A DNA stretch of 64,000 nucleotides from CAWKMN01 sp963850765 (GCA_963850765.1 CAWKMN010000003.1:1178001-1242000); one strand, 5' to 3'; shown: positions 9,124 through 18,016, counted from the first letter of the stretch. Translations and numbers: made by a program. Notes: generated by a model not told the origin, from the letters alone.

Positions 9124-11328
9124 CTAGAACGGAATGTGCAGTTCATCTTCGTCGTCGTGCTCGACCGTACTCTCGAAGCGAGCCAGCGCTTTTTCTTCGT
9201 CTGTCTTGCTGATCCTGACGCGCACGTTGGACCATGTCAGGTGACTGCCGGTTTCGTCCAGTTCCATGCCCAGCAGACGCACGGGGTTCGCGCCGCGATT
9301 GCGGGCATAACGACCCAGATCCGAATGGCCCTGCCCGACCGGGATCGACACGGTATCCGGGCGGATCGCCGGGAAGACGTACACCACCGCTTCAATCTCG
9401 CCATGCGGGGATTCGATCTTCACGACGTCGTTGAATTTCACGCCCAGTTCCTCGGCCGTCTTCGGGTTGATCTCGACCCAGGTCTGCCACGAAACCGTGG
9501 TCAGCGGGTCGGGCGAGCCTTGCAGCCAGGGCAGATTCGCGCCGCTGCCGTCACCGAGCAGCACCGACTGGTACAGATTCAGGAAGTAGGGGTATTCGCC
9601 CTCGTCGCCCTGGAAGACTGCCGGGGATACCTCCACCGGGCCGCTGAGCGACGGTTCCAGCGCGGCGGACTCGGCGCTTTCGGGCCACCAGCCGCCATGC
9701 TGCAAGAAGCGCGCCCAAGCCACATCGGGATCCTCACCACCGGCTGCAGTCGTGGGCAGCGCGGAAAAGACCTCGCGGATAAAGGCGACTTCATCGGTCC
9801 AGGGCAGCGCCTCAGCCGCCGCCGGGATTCCCCTGGACGCTGTCAGCAGCACATCGGCCGTCGCGCGAATATCATACAGCGGTCCGACGACCGGCTGCTG
9901 GCTGCTCAACACCGGAATCCCGTTGAAACTTGGCTGCGCTACCTGATAACCCCACCCTTCCAGGTAAACCCGGTCGGGGAAGATATAGTCCGCATACACA
10001 GACGTTTCGTCGACCAGCGGGTAAAAAGAGATCACCGTTTCGACCTGCTCCAGCGCCGCCGTAAAACCAGCCGCTTCGGGCAGTTCATAGGCCGGGTTCG
10101 CGCCGTGGATCAGCAGCAGTTTGACCTGACCGCCATTCATGCGCTCGATCAATGCCTGGACATCCGCCGCCGTCGATACGGCGGGGGCCGCCAGATCGGG
10201 CACGGCCGGCGATAAGCGCAGGCCGCCCGGCTGACCGATATTGCCCGCAATGACGTTGAGCGCCTGCACGGCCATGATCGCATTCACCGCGCCGCTGCCA
10301 CTGGACAGCGTCGAGCCAGGGAGCGCCACCGGGCGCTCCGCCAGCGCGAACGCCCGCGCCAGTTCAACCAGCCCTTCCACGTTCGTTTCGCACGCAGCCG
10401 CCGCGTCTTCGAGATTCACGTCACCGGCCAACTGCCCCGCGCGCTCGACACGCTCATCCGAACCGAAACCCTGGTCGGCGATGATCCGCACGAGCGCCTG
10501 CGCGACCAGCGCTTCCGCGCCCGGCCGGATCGGAACCCAGCGGTCTGCTTTGGCCCCGGAGAGCGTCATCTTCGGCTCGAACTGCACCAGAAAACCGCGC
10601 TGTCCTGTGGCTTGATTGCGGAACTGGCCGTATTCGAATCCGTAAGCGGTGGGCGAAATCCACATCCCGACGAAATCCGCGCCAAAGGAGAAGATCGTAT
10701 CGGCCCGGCTGATGTCATAAACGGGCAGATCGCGCGACCCAAACAGCGTCTCGCTGGACGCAGCCAGCGCGCCATAACCGTTCAGCCCGGTGTACAGGTC
10801 GTAGCGAATGGGGGCTTCCGCGCCGACCGCCTCGGCAAAACGCGCGAACAGGTCCGAGAGATGGTCCGGCGTGCTCGACCCGGTCCAGATGGCGACCTGC
10901 CCACCCGCCGCGTTGAGACGGTCGTACAGCGTATTGATCGCGTCATTCCAGTGAATCGCTTCGAATTTGCGCGAGCCGCGCCCGTCCTGGCGCACCGCCC
11001 CGGTAACGCGATCCGGGTTGTACAGCAGTTGCAGCCCGGACTGCCCACGCGCACACAATTTCCCCCGGTTCACCGGATGTTCGGGGTTGCCTTCCAATTT
11101 GACGGCGCGGCCATTCATCACCCGCGCGATAATTCCGCACCCCGCCGGGCATAACCGGCAGGTGCTGGCATACCAGGTGGGCAGGCCGGCCAGCTGCTCT
11201 TCCGGCGCCGTGACATAGGGTTCGAGTTCGACCCATCGCTCGGATTCCTGAGCGCAGCCGGCGAGTATGGCTGTTGCGGTGCCTGCCGCCCCAACTTTAA
11301 GAAAATCACGACGTGTAAAATGTGTCAT
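9124..11328 (-). CDS. actB: ACIII molybdopterin-fold subunit (ActB1-like) with Tat signal
   Basis: A 734-residue member of the molybdopterin oxidoreductase superfamily. It starts with a twin-arginine signal (TRRDFLK then a hydrophobic stretch ending in LAGC), so it is exported folded. An N-terminal C-x2-C-x3-C-x27-C motif (CRLCPAGC then CARG) is intact and could hold a [4Fe-4S] cluster. The catalytic core and the C-terminal molydop-binding domain are both present in outline. No obvious Cys/Ser/Sec molybdenum ligand is seen at the expected place, consistent with ACIII subunits that have lost the Mo cofactor. It is encoded 35 bases before the Fe-S gene and 9 bases after the pentaheme cytochrome gene. 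An alternative assignment is a Qrc-like or other Mo-family complex. Confidence 0.82.
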   Translation of the reverse strand: MTHFTRRDFLKVGAAGTATAILAGCAQESERWVELEPYVTAPEEQLAGLPTWYASTCRLCPAGCGIIARVMNGRAVKLEGNPEHPVNRGKLCARGQSGLQLLYNPDRVTGAVRQDGRGSRKFEAIHWNDAINTLYDRLNAAGGQVAIWTGSSTPDHLSDLFARFAEAVGAEAPIRYDLYTGLNGYGALAASSETLFGSRDLPVYDISRADTIFSFGADFVGMWISPTAYGFEYGQFRNQATGQRGFLVQFEPKMTLSGAKADRWVPIRPGAEALVAQALVRIIADQGFGSDERVERAGQLAGDVNLEDAAAACETNVEGLVELARAFALAERPVALPGSTLSSGSGAVNAIMAVQALNVIAGNIGQPGGLRLSPAVPDLAAPAVSTAADVQALIERMNGGQVKLLLIHGANPAYELPEAAGFTAALEQVETVISFYPLVDETSVYADYIFPDRVYLEGWGYQVAQPSFNGIPVLSSQQPVVGPLYDIRATADVLLTASRGIPAAAEALPWTDEVAFIREVFSALPTTAAGGEDPDVAWARFLQHGGWWPESAESAALEPSLSGPVEVSPAVFQGDEGEYPYFLNLYQSVLLGDGSGANLPWLQGSPDPLTTVSWQTWVEINPKTAEELGVKFNDVVKIESPHGEIEAVVYVFPAIRPDTVSIPVGQGHSDLGRYARNRGANPVRLLGMELDETGSHLTWSNVRVRISKTDEEKALARFESTVEHDDEDELHIPF

Positions 11329-11337
11329 GGTTCGCTC

Positions 11338-11880
11338 CTAACGATGGCAGACCACGCAGTCCCACAGCGCTTCTGTTTTGTCGCCCTGCTCGTCGTGGCA
11401 TTCCAGGCAAAAACCCATATTCATATTCACAGCGGGTTTCGCTACGGTCATATTGGCTACATTGCCGTGGCATTCGCCGCAGCTTACGCTGGCCGAGATA
11501 TGGGCAGCATGATTGAAGTAAACATAACTTGGCTGCTCGTTAACACGCACCCAGGGGATCGGCTCCTGGCGTTCCCAGTAGCCCGCGAGTTTCTGGATCT
11601 CTTCCAACTCGGTCGCGATGTGCTGGTGGCAGCCCATACACTTTTCCACACTGGGGATGCCCGCGACCGGCGATTTGTAGACGCCTGAGTGGCAGTATTG
11701 GCATTGGATGCCGTTTTGGGCATGGGTGTTGTGCTCAAAGGCGATGGGCTGTTCATCATCAGACCCGGTCACTGCGCCGACCACCAGCACCAGCAGAATG
11801 ATCAGCACGACGGCCAGCCCAGCGGCGGCCCCCCCCATCAGGAGCCGCTGTCTCGGTGAGAGGCCTGTTAGCCTACGCAT
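11338..11880 (-). CDS. actA: ACIII subunit ActA, membrane-anchored pentaheme cytochrome c
   Basis: A 180-residue protein with one N-terminal membrane helix (about 13-37) and five CxxCH heme motifs starting at C60, C81, C134, C158 and C175; the last ends one residue before the C-terminus. ActA subunits have five hemes, whereas the related QrcA has six, which supports ACIII. It faces the outside of the membrane and accepts electrons from the Fe-S subunit. ATG 11880 is chosen for the GGGAG just upstream. This is the first gene of the operon and is divergent from the murA-like gene. Confidence 0.9.
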   Translation of the reverse strand: MRRLTGLSPRQRLLMGGAAAGLAVVLIILLVLVVGAVTGSDDEQPIAFEHNTHAQNGIQCQYCHSGVYKSPVAGIPSVEKCMGCHQHIATELEEIQKLAGYWERQEPIPWVRVNEQPSYVYFNHAAHISASVSCGECHGNVANMTVAKPAVNMNMGFCLECHDEQGDKTEALWDCVVCHR

Positions 11881-12180
11881 CGTTTCTCCCTTCTGCAACA
11901 AGGCTCATGTTTACGATAGAACTCAGTCTTGCAGGCGTAATTTGATCGGGTTAAACCTCTATGTTTAGCTTAAAGCTCCTCAATCGTTTTCTTACTATAC
12001 CGCTGAGTTTAGTAACGCCGCAAGCCTGCTTCACGTCAGATCAGTACATTTTTGCTAATAAAATCACAAATGCTAAGATATACTGTCACGATTTTCACCC
12101 TCTTGGAGCCGCCCGGCTTCCTGGTATAATCGGCACGCGACCATGGGTCGGCCGGTTTTATCGTTGTGGAGATTATCTTT
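11881..12180. other. Divergent intergenic region between actA and the murA-like gene
   Basis: This 300-base spacer is AT-richer than its surroundings and must hold the promoters of both operons. The plus-strand promoter is listed separately. I could not pick a convincing actA promoter. No gene is supported here. Confidence 0.6.
12103..12130 (+). promoter_or_regulatory. Sigma-70-type promoter for the murA-like operon
   Basis: TTGGAG (12103-12108), a 16-base spacer, then a perfect TATAAT (12125-12130). It lies about 50 bases upstream of the chosen start codon. Confidence 0.65.
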
Positions 12181-13446
12181 ATGCGGATCGTGGTTCACGG
12201 CGGCGTTCCCCTGCAGGGCAGTTTTCAACCTTCGGGCAACAGCAACGCGGCCCTTGCCCTGACGGCGGCGGCGCTGCTGACCGATGCGCCGGTGACGCTG
12301 AACAATGTGCCCGATACGCTCAGCACAGCGGTGATGTTTGACGCGGCTCGCGTCTTGGGCACCACCCTCTCTCGCGACGGCGACAGCGTCCGGCTTCAGA
12401 CGACCGCCCTGCACACGCGCGAGCTGGAACGGGACCTGATCGCGGGACAGGTTAGCACGGTGCTGCTGCTGGCCCCGGTGCTGGCGCGGCGGCGGCACGC
12501 CCGGCTTGAGATCGACTATCCCCTCAGCCGCCTGCACACCCATCTGGTCGCGCTGCGCGATCTGGGGGTGAACATCCGGGCGTCGGGCGGGGTGATCGAC
12601 TTCCAGGCAGATCGGTGGGACAAAAAAGAACTGGTGCTGCTGCAAGCGAGCGTCACGACGACGGCCCTCGTCAGTATGCTGGCGGCGGCGCTCGGTCGCG
12701 AGACGACGGTTCACAACGCGGCCTCGGAGCCGCACATTCAAGATCTGCTCCAGATGCTGAGCGCGATGGGCGCGCAAATTGACGGGATCGGCTCGAATGT
12801 CCTGAATATTCGGGGCGTGGAGCATCCCGGAGGCGCGGAGGCGCGGCTGTCTCCCGATCACATCGAGGCGGCCAGCGTCGCGGCCCTGGGCGCGATCACG
12901 CACGGCAGCGTGACAATCGACCGCATCATCCCAGACCATCTGCGGCCGATCGGCCGTGTATTCGCGCGAATGGGCATGACCCTGCACCTGAACGGCGATA
13001 CGCTGTTCCTGCCCCCGCACGATAAACTGGTCGCATCCCAGCTTGAAGAAGAACTCGACGTGCCGATTGAGACTGCCCCCTGGCCCGGATTTCCCAGCGA
13101 TCTGATTGCGATGGCGACGCTGGTCGCGACTCAGGCGCACGGCACCACGCTGATTCACGAGAAGCTGTTCGATAACCGCCTGCTCTTTGTGGACAAGCTC
13201 ACGGCGATGGGCGCGCAGATCGTGCTGTGCGATCCGCACCGGGCGCTGGTGGTCGGCCCATCAACCCTGCACGGGGAATACCTGGATACGCCCGACGTGC
13301 GAACCGGGCTGGCACTGGTCGGCGCGGCGCTGTGTTCCGAGCGCAGCGTCACGATCGACCATGCCGAGCAGATCGACCGGACCTTCGAGAACGTGGTGAG
13401 CAAACTGGTTCGTCTGGGCGCAAAAATCGAGGTGGTATCATCTTGA
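12181..13446 (+). CDS. MurA-like enolpyruvyl transferase with altered active site
   Basis: A 421-residue EPSP synthase/MurA-fold protein. MurA transfers enolpyruvate from PEP to UDP-GlcNAc, the first committed step of peptidoglycan synthesis. Family features include SGNSNAAL near the N-terminus, WPGFPSD with D307 (the MurA D305 equivalent) and DVRTG with R374 (the R397 equivalent). However, the residue aligning with catalytic K22 is S21, and the loop that carries the Cys115/Asp115 acid (expected near 108-122) is short and lacks Cys. It may be a divergent or non-catalytic paralogue. ATG 12181 has GGAG 9 bases upstream. It overlaps the next gene by 4 bases and heads a cell-wall operon. Confidence 0.8.
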   Translation: MRIVVHGGVPLQGSFQPSGNSNAALALTAAALLTDAPVTLNNVPDTLSTAVMFDAARVLGTTLSRDGDSVRLQTTALHTRELERDLIAGQVSTVLLLAPVLARRRHARLEIDYPLSRLHTHLVALRDLGVNIRASGGVIDFQADRWDKKELVLLQASVTTTALVSMLAAALGRETTVHNAASEPHIQDLLQMLSAMGAQIDGIGSNVLNIRGVEHPGGAEARLSPDHIEAASVAALGAITHGSVTIDRIIPDHLRPIGRVFARMGMTLHLNGDTLFLPPHDKLVASQLEEELDVPIETAPWPGFPSDLIAMATLVATQAHGTTLIHEKLFDNRLLFVDKLTAMGAQIVLCDPHRALVVGPSTLHGEYLDTPDVRTGLALVGAALCSERSVTIDHAEQIDRTFENVVSKLVRLGAKIEVVSS

Positions 13447-14228
13447 GCGAAGCCGCGATCGAGATGCGCACCATTGGCGGGCTGCGGATCGCCACCCAGG
13501 TGATCGGCGAGGGGCAGCCGGTGGTGGCCCTGCACGGTTGGGCCGTGACGATGCAAAACTGGCAGCCGGTCGCGGAGCGCCTCGCCTCGCTGGGTTTTCA
13601 GGTTCACCTGCTGGATCTGCCCGGTTTTGGCCAAAGTGATGGGCCTCCCCAGGTATGGGACGTGGAAGACTATATGCGCTTCGTGGTGGCCTATCTGGAC
13701 GCGACGCACCTGGACCGCGTGGCCGTGTTGGGCCACTCCTTCGGCGGGCGGATTGCGCTGGTGCTGGCGGCGGAGCATCCCGAGCGGGTCAGCAAAATGG
13801 TGCTGGCCGATGCCGCCGGCTTGCGGACGCCGCTCAGTCCCCGGCAGCAGGCGCGTAATCTTTTCGCGCGGACGGTGCGGAACGGCCTCAATGTCGTCGG
13901 GCTGAAAACACTACGCGCCCGGCTGCAAGATCGTTACAACCAGCGTTATGCCTCTCAGGATTATCTGAACGCCGGCCCGCTGCGCGAAACATTTCTGCGC
14001 GTCATCGAACAGGATCTGTCGGATTTTGCTGCACGAGTCACAGCGCCGACCGTGCTGATCTGGGGCAGCCAGGACAAAGATACTCCGCTCTGGCAGGGAC
14101 GCCGGCTCGAACAGCTCATCCCGGACGCCGGGCTGATTGTGTTCGAAGGGGCCGGGCACTTCGCCCATCTGGAACGGCTGGGCGATTTTGTGCGCATCGT
14201 GGATCATTTCCTGAAAAACAAAGGTTAA
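13443..14228 (+). CDS. Alpha/beta hydrolase
   Basis: A 261-residue alpha/beta-hydrolase fold protein. The catalytic triad is visible: nucleophile S99 in GHSFGG, acid D211 or D213 in WGSQDKD, and H239 in GAGHFAHLE. The HGW oxyanion-hole motif lies near residue 31. The TTG start at 13443 overlaps the stop of the murA-like gene and has GAGGTGG 7-8 bases upstream; an ATG at 13464 is the alternative. The substrate is unknown. Its place between murA-like and murF genes suggests a link to envelope metabolism, but these enzymes are too versatile to say more. Confidence 0.85.
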   Translation: MSEAAIEMRTIGGLRIATQVIGEGQPVVALHGWAVTMQNWQPVAERLASLGFQVHLLDLPGFGQSDGPPQVWDVEDYMRFVVAYLDATHLDRVAVLGHSFGGRIALVLAAEHPERVSKMVLADAAGLRTPLSPRQQARNLFARTVRNGLNVVGLKTLRARLQDRYNQRYASQDYLNAGPLRETFLRVIEQDLSDFAARVTAPTVLIWGSQDKDTPLWQGRRLEQLIPDAGLIVFEGAGHFAHLERLGDFVRIVDHFLKNKG

Positions 14229-14233
14229 GCCGG

Positions 14234-15865
14234 ATGGTACAAATCCTGATTTTGCTGTGGCTGACCGGGATTATTCTGCGCATCTGGCGTCAGGCCCGCT
14301 TTTTCCAGATCGAAGGTTACGAATCCGGGCGCTATCTGCACTGGCTGGCCGAAAAGCCGCACCGTTATATTCTGTGGCGGGCGCTGATCTTTGCCGGAGT
14401 TGCCGGGCTGATCTCGCTGCTGCTCAATTGGGTTGGACAGGATACGGAAGCTATTTATCTGCTCATCTGGGGGGCAGCGGCGGTCCTCGGCGTGTGGCCG
14501 GAGCCGGCCAAGGAGATCAAGCAGAAATTCAAGGTCACGCCGCGCGCGGCCCGGCTGCTGGTGATAGCTTTCGCACTGGCCGTGATCGCCGTGATGGGGG
14601 CCGAAGTCGCCATCGAAGCCCGCACCGAGTTGGCCGAGCGCGGGCGTTTTGCCGTCATTACCGGCATCGGCCTCGGTGTTTATCATCTGGCCCCGCTGCT
14701 CCTGCCGCTGGCGAACCTGATCCTCTACCCTGTAGAGGCGGGTTTCCGGCGGTTGTTCGTGCGGCGGGCCGGGCATAATTTGCGCCGAGCTAATCCAACG
14801 GTGATCGGCATCACGGGGAGTTACGGCAAAACCAGCACCAAGGAATACCTCGCGCATATCCTGGGCGCGCGCTATCGGGTGCTGGCGACACCTAAAAGTT
14901 ATAACACGCTGATGGGCGTCTGTTTGGTGATCAATAACGATCTCGGGTCCGGCGAGCCTTACGATTATTTTATTGTCGAGATGGGCGCTTATGTCGAAGG
15001 CGAGATCCGCCGGATCTGCGAACTCACCCGCCCGCAGGTCAGCATCCTGACCGCGGTTGGTCCGCAGCATCTGGAGCGGTTCGGCAGCCTGGAGGCCACC
15101 GCCCGTGCGAAGTACGAGATTATCGAGGCGCTGCCCCCGGACGGCGTCGGCGTGTTTAACTGGGATAACCACTATGTGCGCGCGCTGTACGAAAAAGGCT
15201 ACCCGGAAAACCGCATCGCCGTGACGTGGGAAAACGCCGATCACGCGACGCAGCTTCGCTTTCTGGGGCGGAATATCAAGCAGTCGGTGGATGGGCTGGA
15301 ATTCGATGTAGTGGACACAGCGACAAAAGAGCAGCGGCATTTCAGCACGCGACTGGTCGGCCAGCACAACGTAACGAATATCCTGCTGGCGACGGCAGCA
15401 GCCCGGCACCTGGGCCTGTCGCTGACCGAGATCACCATGCGCGTCGCCAGCCTGGAACCCGCCGAACACCGCTTGCAGCGCCGGACCCTGCCCGGCGGCA
15501 TCACCGTGATCGATGATGCGTACAGCGCGAATCCGGTCGGCGCGCAGAACGTGCTCGACGTGCTGGCGCTGTACGAGAGCGGCCGCCGCGTGCTGATCAC
15601 GCCGGGGATCGTCGAACTGGGGCCGCTGCACGAGCCGGAAAATTATAAACTGGGGCAGCGCGCCGCCCAGGTCTGCACGGATATTGTGCTGGTCGGCATC
15701 GAACAGACCCGGCCGATCCAGAAGGGCATCCGCGACGGCGGGTTTGATGAGGGCCACCTGTTTGTCTTTGATACACGAGACGAGGCCATTGCCTGGTTCA
15801 ACCGCGCGCTGAAAGAAGGCGACACGGTCCTGTTTTTGAACGATTTACCGGACACCTATCTGTAG
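14234..15865 (+). CDS. murF: MurF-like Mur ligase with N-terminal membrane domain
   Basis: A 543-residue Mur ligase. The ATP-binding loop GITGSYGKTSTKE lies near residues 192-204, followed by the central and C-terminal ligase domains, and it is most like MurF (UDP-MurNAc-tripeptide:D-Ala-D-Ala ligase). Its placement directly before ddl, which makes D-Ala-D-Ala, fits MurF. Unusually, about 165 N-terminal residues form some four or five hydrophobic helices, so the enzyme should be held at the membrane. Standard MurF is soluble and about 450 residues long. It starts 5 bases after the hydrolase stop. A lipid-linked-substrate ligase is a possible alternative. Confidence 0.82.
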   Translation: MVQILILLWLTGIILRIWRQARFFQIEGYESGRYLHWLAEKPHRYILWRALIFAGVAGLISLLLNWVGQDTEAIYLLIWGAAAVLGVWPEPAKEIKQKFKVTPRAARLLVIAFALAVIAVMGAEVAIEARTELAERGRFAVITGIGLGVYHLAPLLLPLANLILYPVEAGFRRLFVRRAGHNLRRANPTVIGITGSYGKTSTKEYLAHILGARYRVLATPKSYNTLMGVCLVINNDLGSGEPYDYFIVEMGAYVEGEIRRICELTRPQVSILTAVGPQHLERFGSLEATARAKYEIIEALPPDGVGVFNWDNHYVRALYEKGYPENRIAVTWENADHATQLRFLGRNIKQSVDGLEFDVVDTATKEQRHFSTRLVGQHNVTNILLATAAARHLGLSLTEITMRVASLEPAEHRLQRRTLPGGITVIDDAYSANPVGAQNVLDVLALYESGRRVLITPGIVELGPLHEPENYKLGQRAAQVCTDIVLVGIEQTRPIQKGIRDGGFDEGHLFVFDTRDEAIAWFNRALKEGDTVLFLNDLPDTYL

Positions 15866-15876
15866 AGGATAGTTTT

Positions 15877-17064
15877 ATGAGCAGCACGAAAAAAACAGTC
15901 GGCGTGATCTTCGGCAGCCGGTCGGTTGAGCATGATGTTTCGATCGTCACCGCCCAGCAGGTGATGCAGGCGCTCCGGCCCGAAAAATACGAGGTTGTGC
16001 CGATCTACATTTCCCGCGATGGGCGCTGGCTGACCGGGCCGGGTCTGCGCGATCTCAAGACGTTTCAGAGCGGCGCGGTTTCCGATCGGATGGGGATCAA
16101 AGACACGCTGATTTCGCCCAGCACCGCCCACCACGGCATGATCACGCCGCCGGTCAGTGGTCTGTTGGGGCGTAACGCCCTGCAAAAGCTGGATGTCGTG
16201 TTCCCGGTTCTGCACGGATCGCACGGCGAAGACGGTACGGTTCAGGGCTTGCTGGAACTGGCCGATGTGCCCTATGTCGGCGCGGGCGTCATGGCGTCGG
16301 CCCTCGCGCGTGACAAGATCATGGTCAAGGCACTGCTGGCGCATTACGGCTTTCAGGTCGTGAAACATATCGCCGTTAGCCGGCGCGAGTGGGTGAGCGG
16401 CTCCGACGCGGTGATCGAGCGCATCGGGCAAACGCTGAGCTACCCGGTGTTCGTCAAGCCGGCGACGCTGGGATCGAGCATTGGCGTAGCCCGCGCCAAA
16501 GATGCGACCGAAGCGCGGAATTATCTCAATATCGCGGCGAACTTCGACCGCCGCCTGATTGTCGAGGAAGCGGTTGAGGGCGGCATCGAGATCAACTGCG
16601 CGGTGATGGGTTATGCCGAGTTGCAGGCATCGGTCCTCGAACAGCCGATCACGTGGCAGGAATTCCTGACCTACGAAGAGAAGTATATGCGCGGCGAAGG
16701 CGCGGCGGGCATGAAAGGCGCGGAACGCCACATCCCCGCGCCGATCTCGCCGGAACTGACGGCGCGCATCCGGCAGATGGCGATCGATGCCTTCGCGGCA
16801 GTCGATGGGCGCGGCATGGCGCGCGTCGATTTTTTGGTGCGCGAGGCCAACGAGGAAGTGTTCGTCAACGAGATCAACACCATCCCCGGCTCGATGGCGT
16901 TTTATCTGTGGCAGGAAACGGGCTTATCCCCGGCGCAGGTGGTGGACCGGCTGATCGATCTGGCGCTGGAAGCGCACGCCGACAAGCGGCAGACCGTCTA
17001 CAATTACAAGACCGGGCTGCTGGCTCACGCCGCGGCGCGGGGATTGAAGGGGCTCAAGAAGTAG
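15877..17064 (+). CDS. ddl: D-alanine--D-alanine ligase
   Basis: A 395-residue ATP-grasp enzyme that joins two D-alanines for peptidoglycan. The N-terminal motif GSRSVEHDVSI, the HGSHGEDGT motif, the GSSIGVA segment and the C-terminal NEINTIPGSM metal/nucleotide site are all readable and typical of Ddl. It is slightly longer than the usual 310-370 residues. It follows murF by 11 bases and is the last gene of the operon. The EINTIPG-containing site is complete, so an active enzyme is expected. Confidence 0.95.
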   Translation: MSSTKKTVGVIFGSRSVEHDVSIVTAQQVMQALRPEKYEVVPIYISRDGRWLTGPGLRDLKTFQSGAVSDRMGIKDTLISPSTAHHGMITPPVSGLLGRNALQKLDVVFPVLHGSHGEDGTVQGLLELADVPYVGAGVMASALARDKIMVKALLAHYGFQVVKHIAVSRREWVSGSDAVIERIGQTLSYPVFVKPATLGSSIGVARAKDATEARNYLNIAANFDRRLIVEEAVEGGIEINCAVMGYAELQASVLEQPITWQEFLTYEEKYMRGEGAAGMKGAERHIPAPISPELTARIRQMAIDAFAAVDGRGMARVDFLVREANEEVFVNEINTIPGSMAFYLWQETGLSPAQVVDRLIDLALEAHADKRQTVYNYKTGLLAHAAARGLKGLKK

Positions 17065-17092
17065 CGCGGTTGGAACCGGCCAGCCCAGATCA

Positions 17093-17187
17093 GCCCCTCC
17101 CCCTGCCCCCTCCCCACTGAGTGGAGAGGGGAAAACACACGGGGTCAAGTCCCACTCCACCTTGTGGGGAAGGATTTAGGGAGGGGC
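17093..17187. repeat. Fold-back GC-rich interspersed repeat, copy 1
   Basis: A 95-base element bounded by the inverted repeat GCCCCTCCC (17093-17101) and GGGAGGGGC (17179-17187), with internal CTCC/GGAG palindromes. Related fold-back elements are at 20489-20650 and 60274-60363. It may also serve as the 3' end of the cell-wall operon. Confidence 0.55.
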
Positions 17188-17221
17188 CAATAGACGAAAA
17201 ACCGAATTTCGGATCGATACC

Positions 17222-17255
17222 GAAAAGGAAAACGGGCACCCGTTGCGAGTGCCCG
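17222..17255 (-). terminator. Rho-independent terminator of the OmpR-type regulator
   Basis: A perfect 7-bp stem (CGGGCAC 17233-17239 with GTGCCCG 17249-17255), followed on the minus strand by a T-rich run (TTTTCCTTTT). Confidence 0.75.
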
Positions 17256-17261
17256 GATTAT

Positions 17262-17954
17262 TTATTTGCCGGTAAAGCGGTAGCCGATCCCATATTCGTT
17301 CTGGATATACGTCGGGGTTTTGATGTCTGGCTCGATCTTGCGCCGCAGATGCGAGACATAGATACGGGGATAATGGTGCTCGGTGCTGTACTCGTACCCC
17401 CAGACCTGTTCGAGAAGCTGCTGGAAGGTGAGCACCTGCCCCTGGTGCCGGACAAAGGTCGCCAGCAGTTTAAACTCCGTGGGGGTCAGGCGAATTTCCT
17501 CGTTGTCGATCGTGACACGCCGTGAGTCCACATCCACCACCAGATAATCATCGGCGTAGCGCAGGTTGGGGATTTTTTCTTCGCTGAACTGCGCGCGGCG
17601 CAGCAGGGCATTGATCCGCGCGTGAAATTCCAGGCTGCGCAGGGGCTTGATCATATATTCGTCGGCCCCCAGGTTAAGCCCCTCGGCCATTTCTTCTTCG
17701 GTGACAGCATGGGCCGTCATGATCAGGATCGGCACATTCGATAATTCGCGGATGCGCTGGCAGACGGTCATGCCATCCATGCCGGGCAGCGCCACGTCCA
17801 ACACGACCAGATTGGGCCGCGCCTCGTGAAACTGGCGCAACCCGTCGAGGCCGTTGGTCGAGGTGATCACATCGAAACCATGCCGTTTCAGGTCCAGCGC
17901 CAGAAGACGATTCATTTCAATATCATCTTCGACAATCAAAACTTTCGTGGACAT
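17262..17954 (-). CDS. OmpR/PhoB-family response regulator
   Basis: A 230-residue protein with an N-terminal receiver (acidic pocket E9-D10-D11, phospho-acceptor D53 in VVLDVALPG, conserved K in MIKPL) and a C-terminal winged-helix DNA-binding domain (about 130-228, with the RLTPTEFKLL and YGIGYRF motifs). It acts as a phosphorylation-controlled transcription factor. No kinase gene is adjacent on the same strand; it is divergent from the ECF sigma gene, so the partner kinase is unknown (an orphan regulator in this window). Confidence 0.93.
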   Translation of the reverse strand: MSTKVLIVEDDIEMNRLLALDLKRHGFDVITSTNGLDGLRQFHEARPNLVVLDVALPGMDGMTVCQRIRELSNVPILIMTAHAVTEEEMAEGLNLGADEYMIKPLRSLEFHARINALLRRAQFSEEKIPNLRYADDYLVVDVDSRRVTIDNEEIRLTPTEFKLLATFVRHQGQVLTFQQLLEQVWGYEYSTEHHYPRIYVSHLRRKIEPDIKTPTYIQNEYGIGYRFTGK

Positions 17955-18016
17955 AGGGTATCTTTTCCCCTCATGAGTTCATAAGTTCTTTACTGCTATT
18001 TTACAGGATTTTCTTA

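Noticed and set aside
11961..12341. Plus-strand ORF over the actA-murA spacer
   Set aside because: It spans an AT-rich promoter region, then runs out of frame through the murA-like gene; no family resemblance.
12073..13239. 388-residue minus-strand ORF opposite the murA-like gene
   Set aside because: His/Arg/Gln-rich composition typical of antisense frames in GC-rich genes; no domain recognised.
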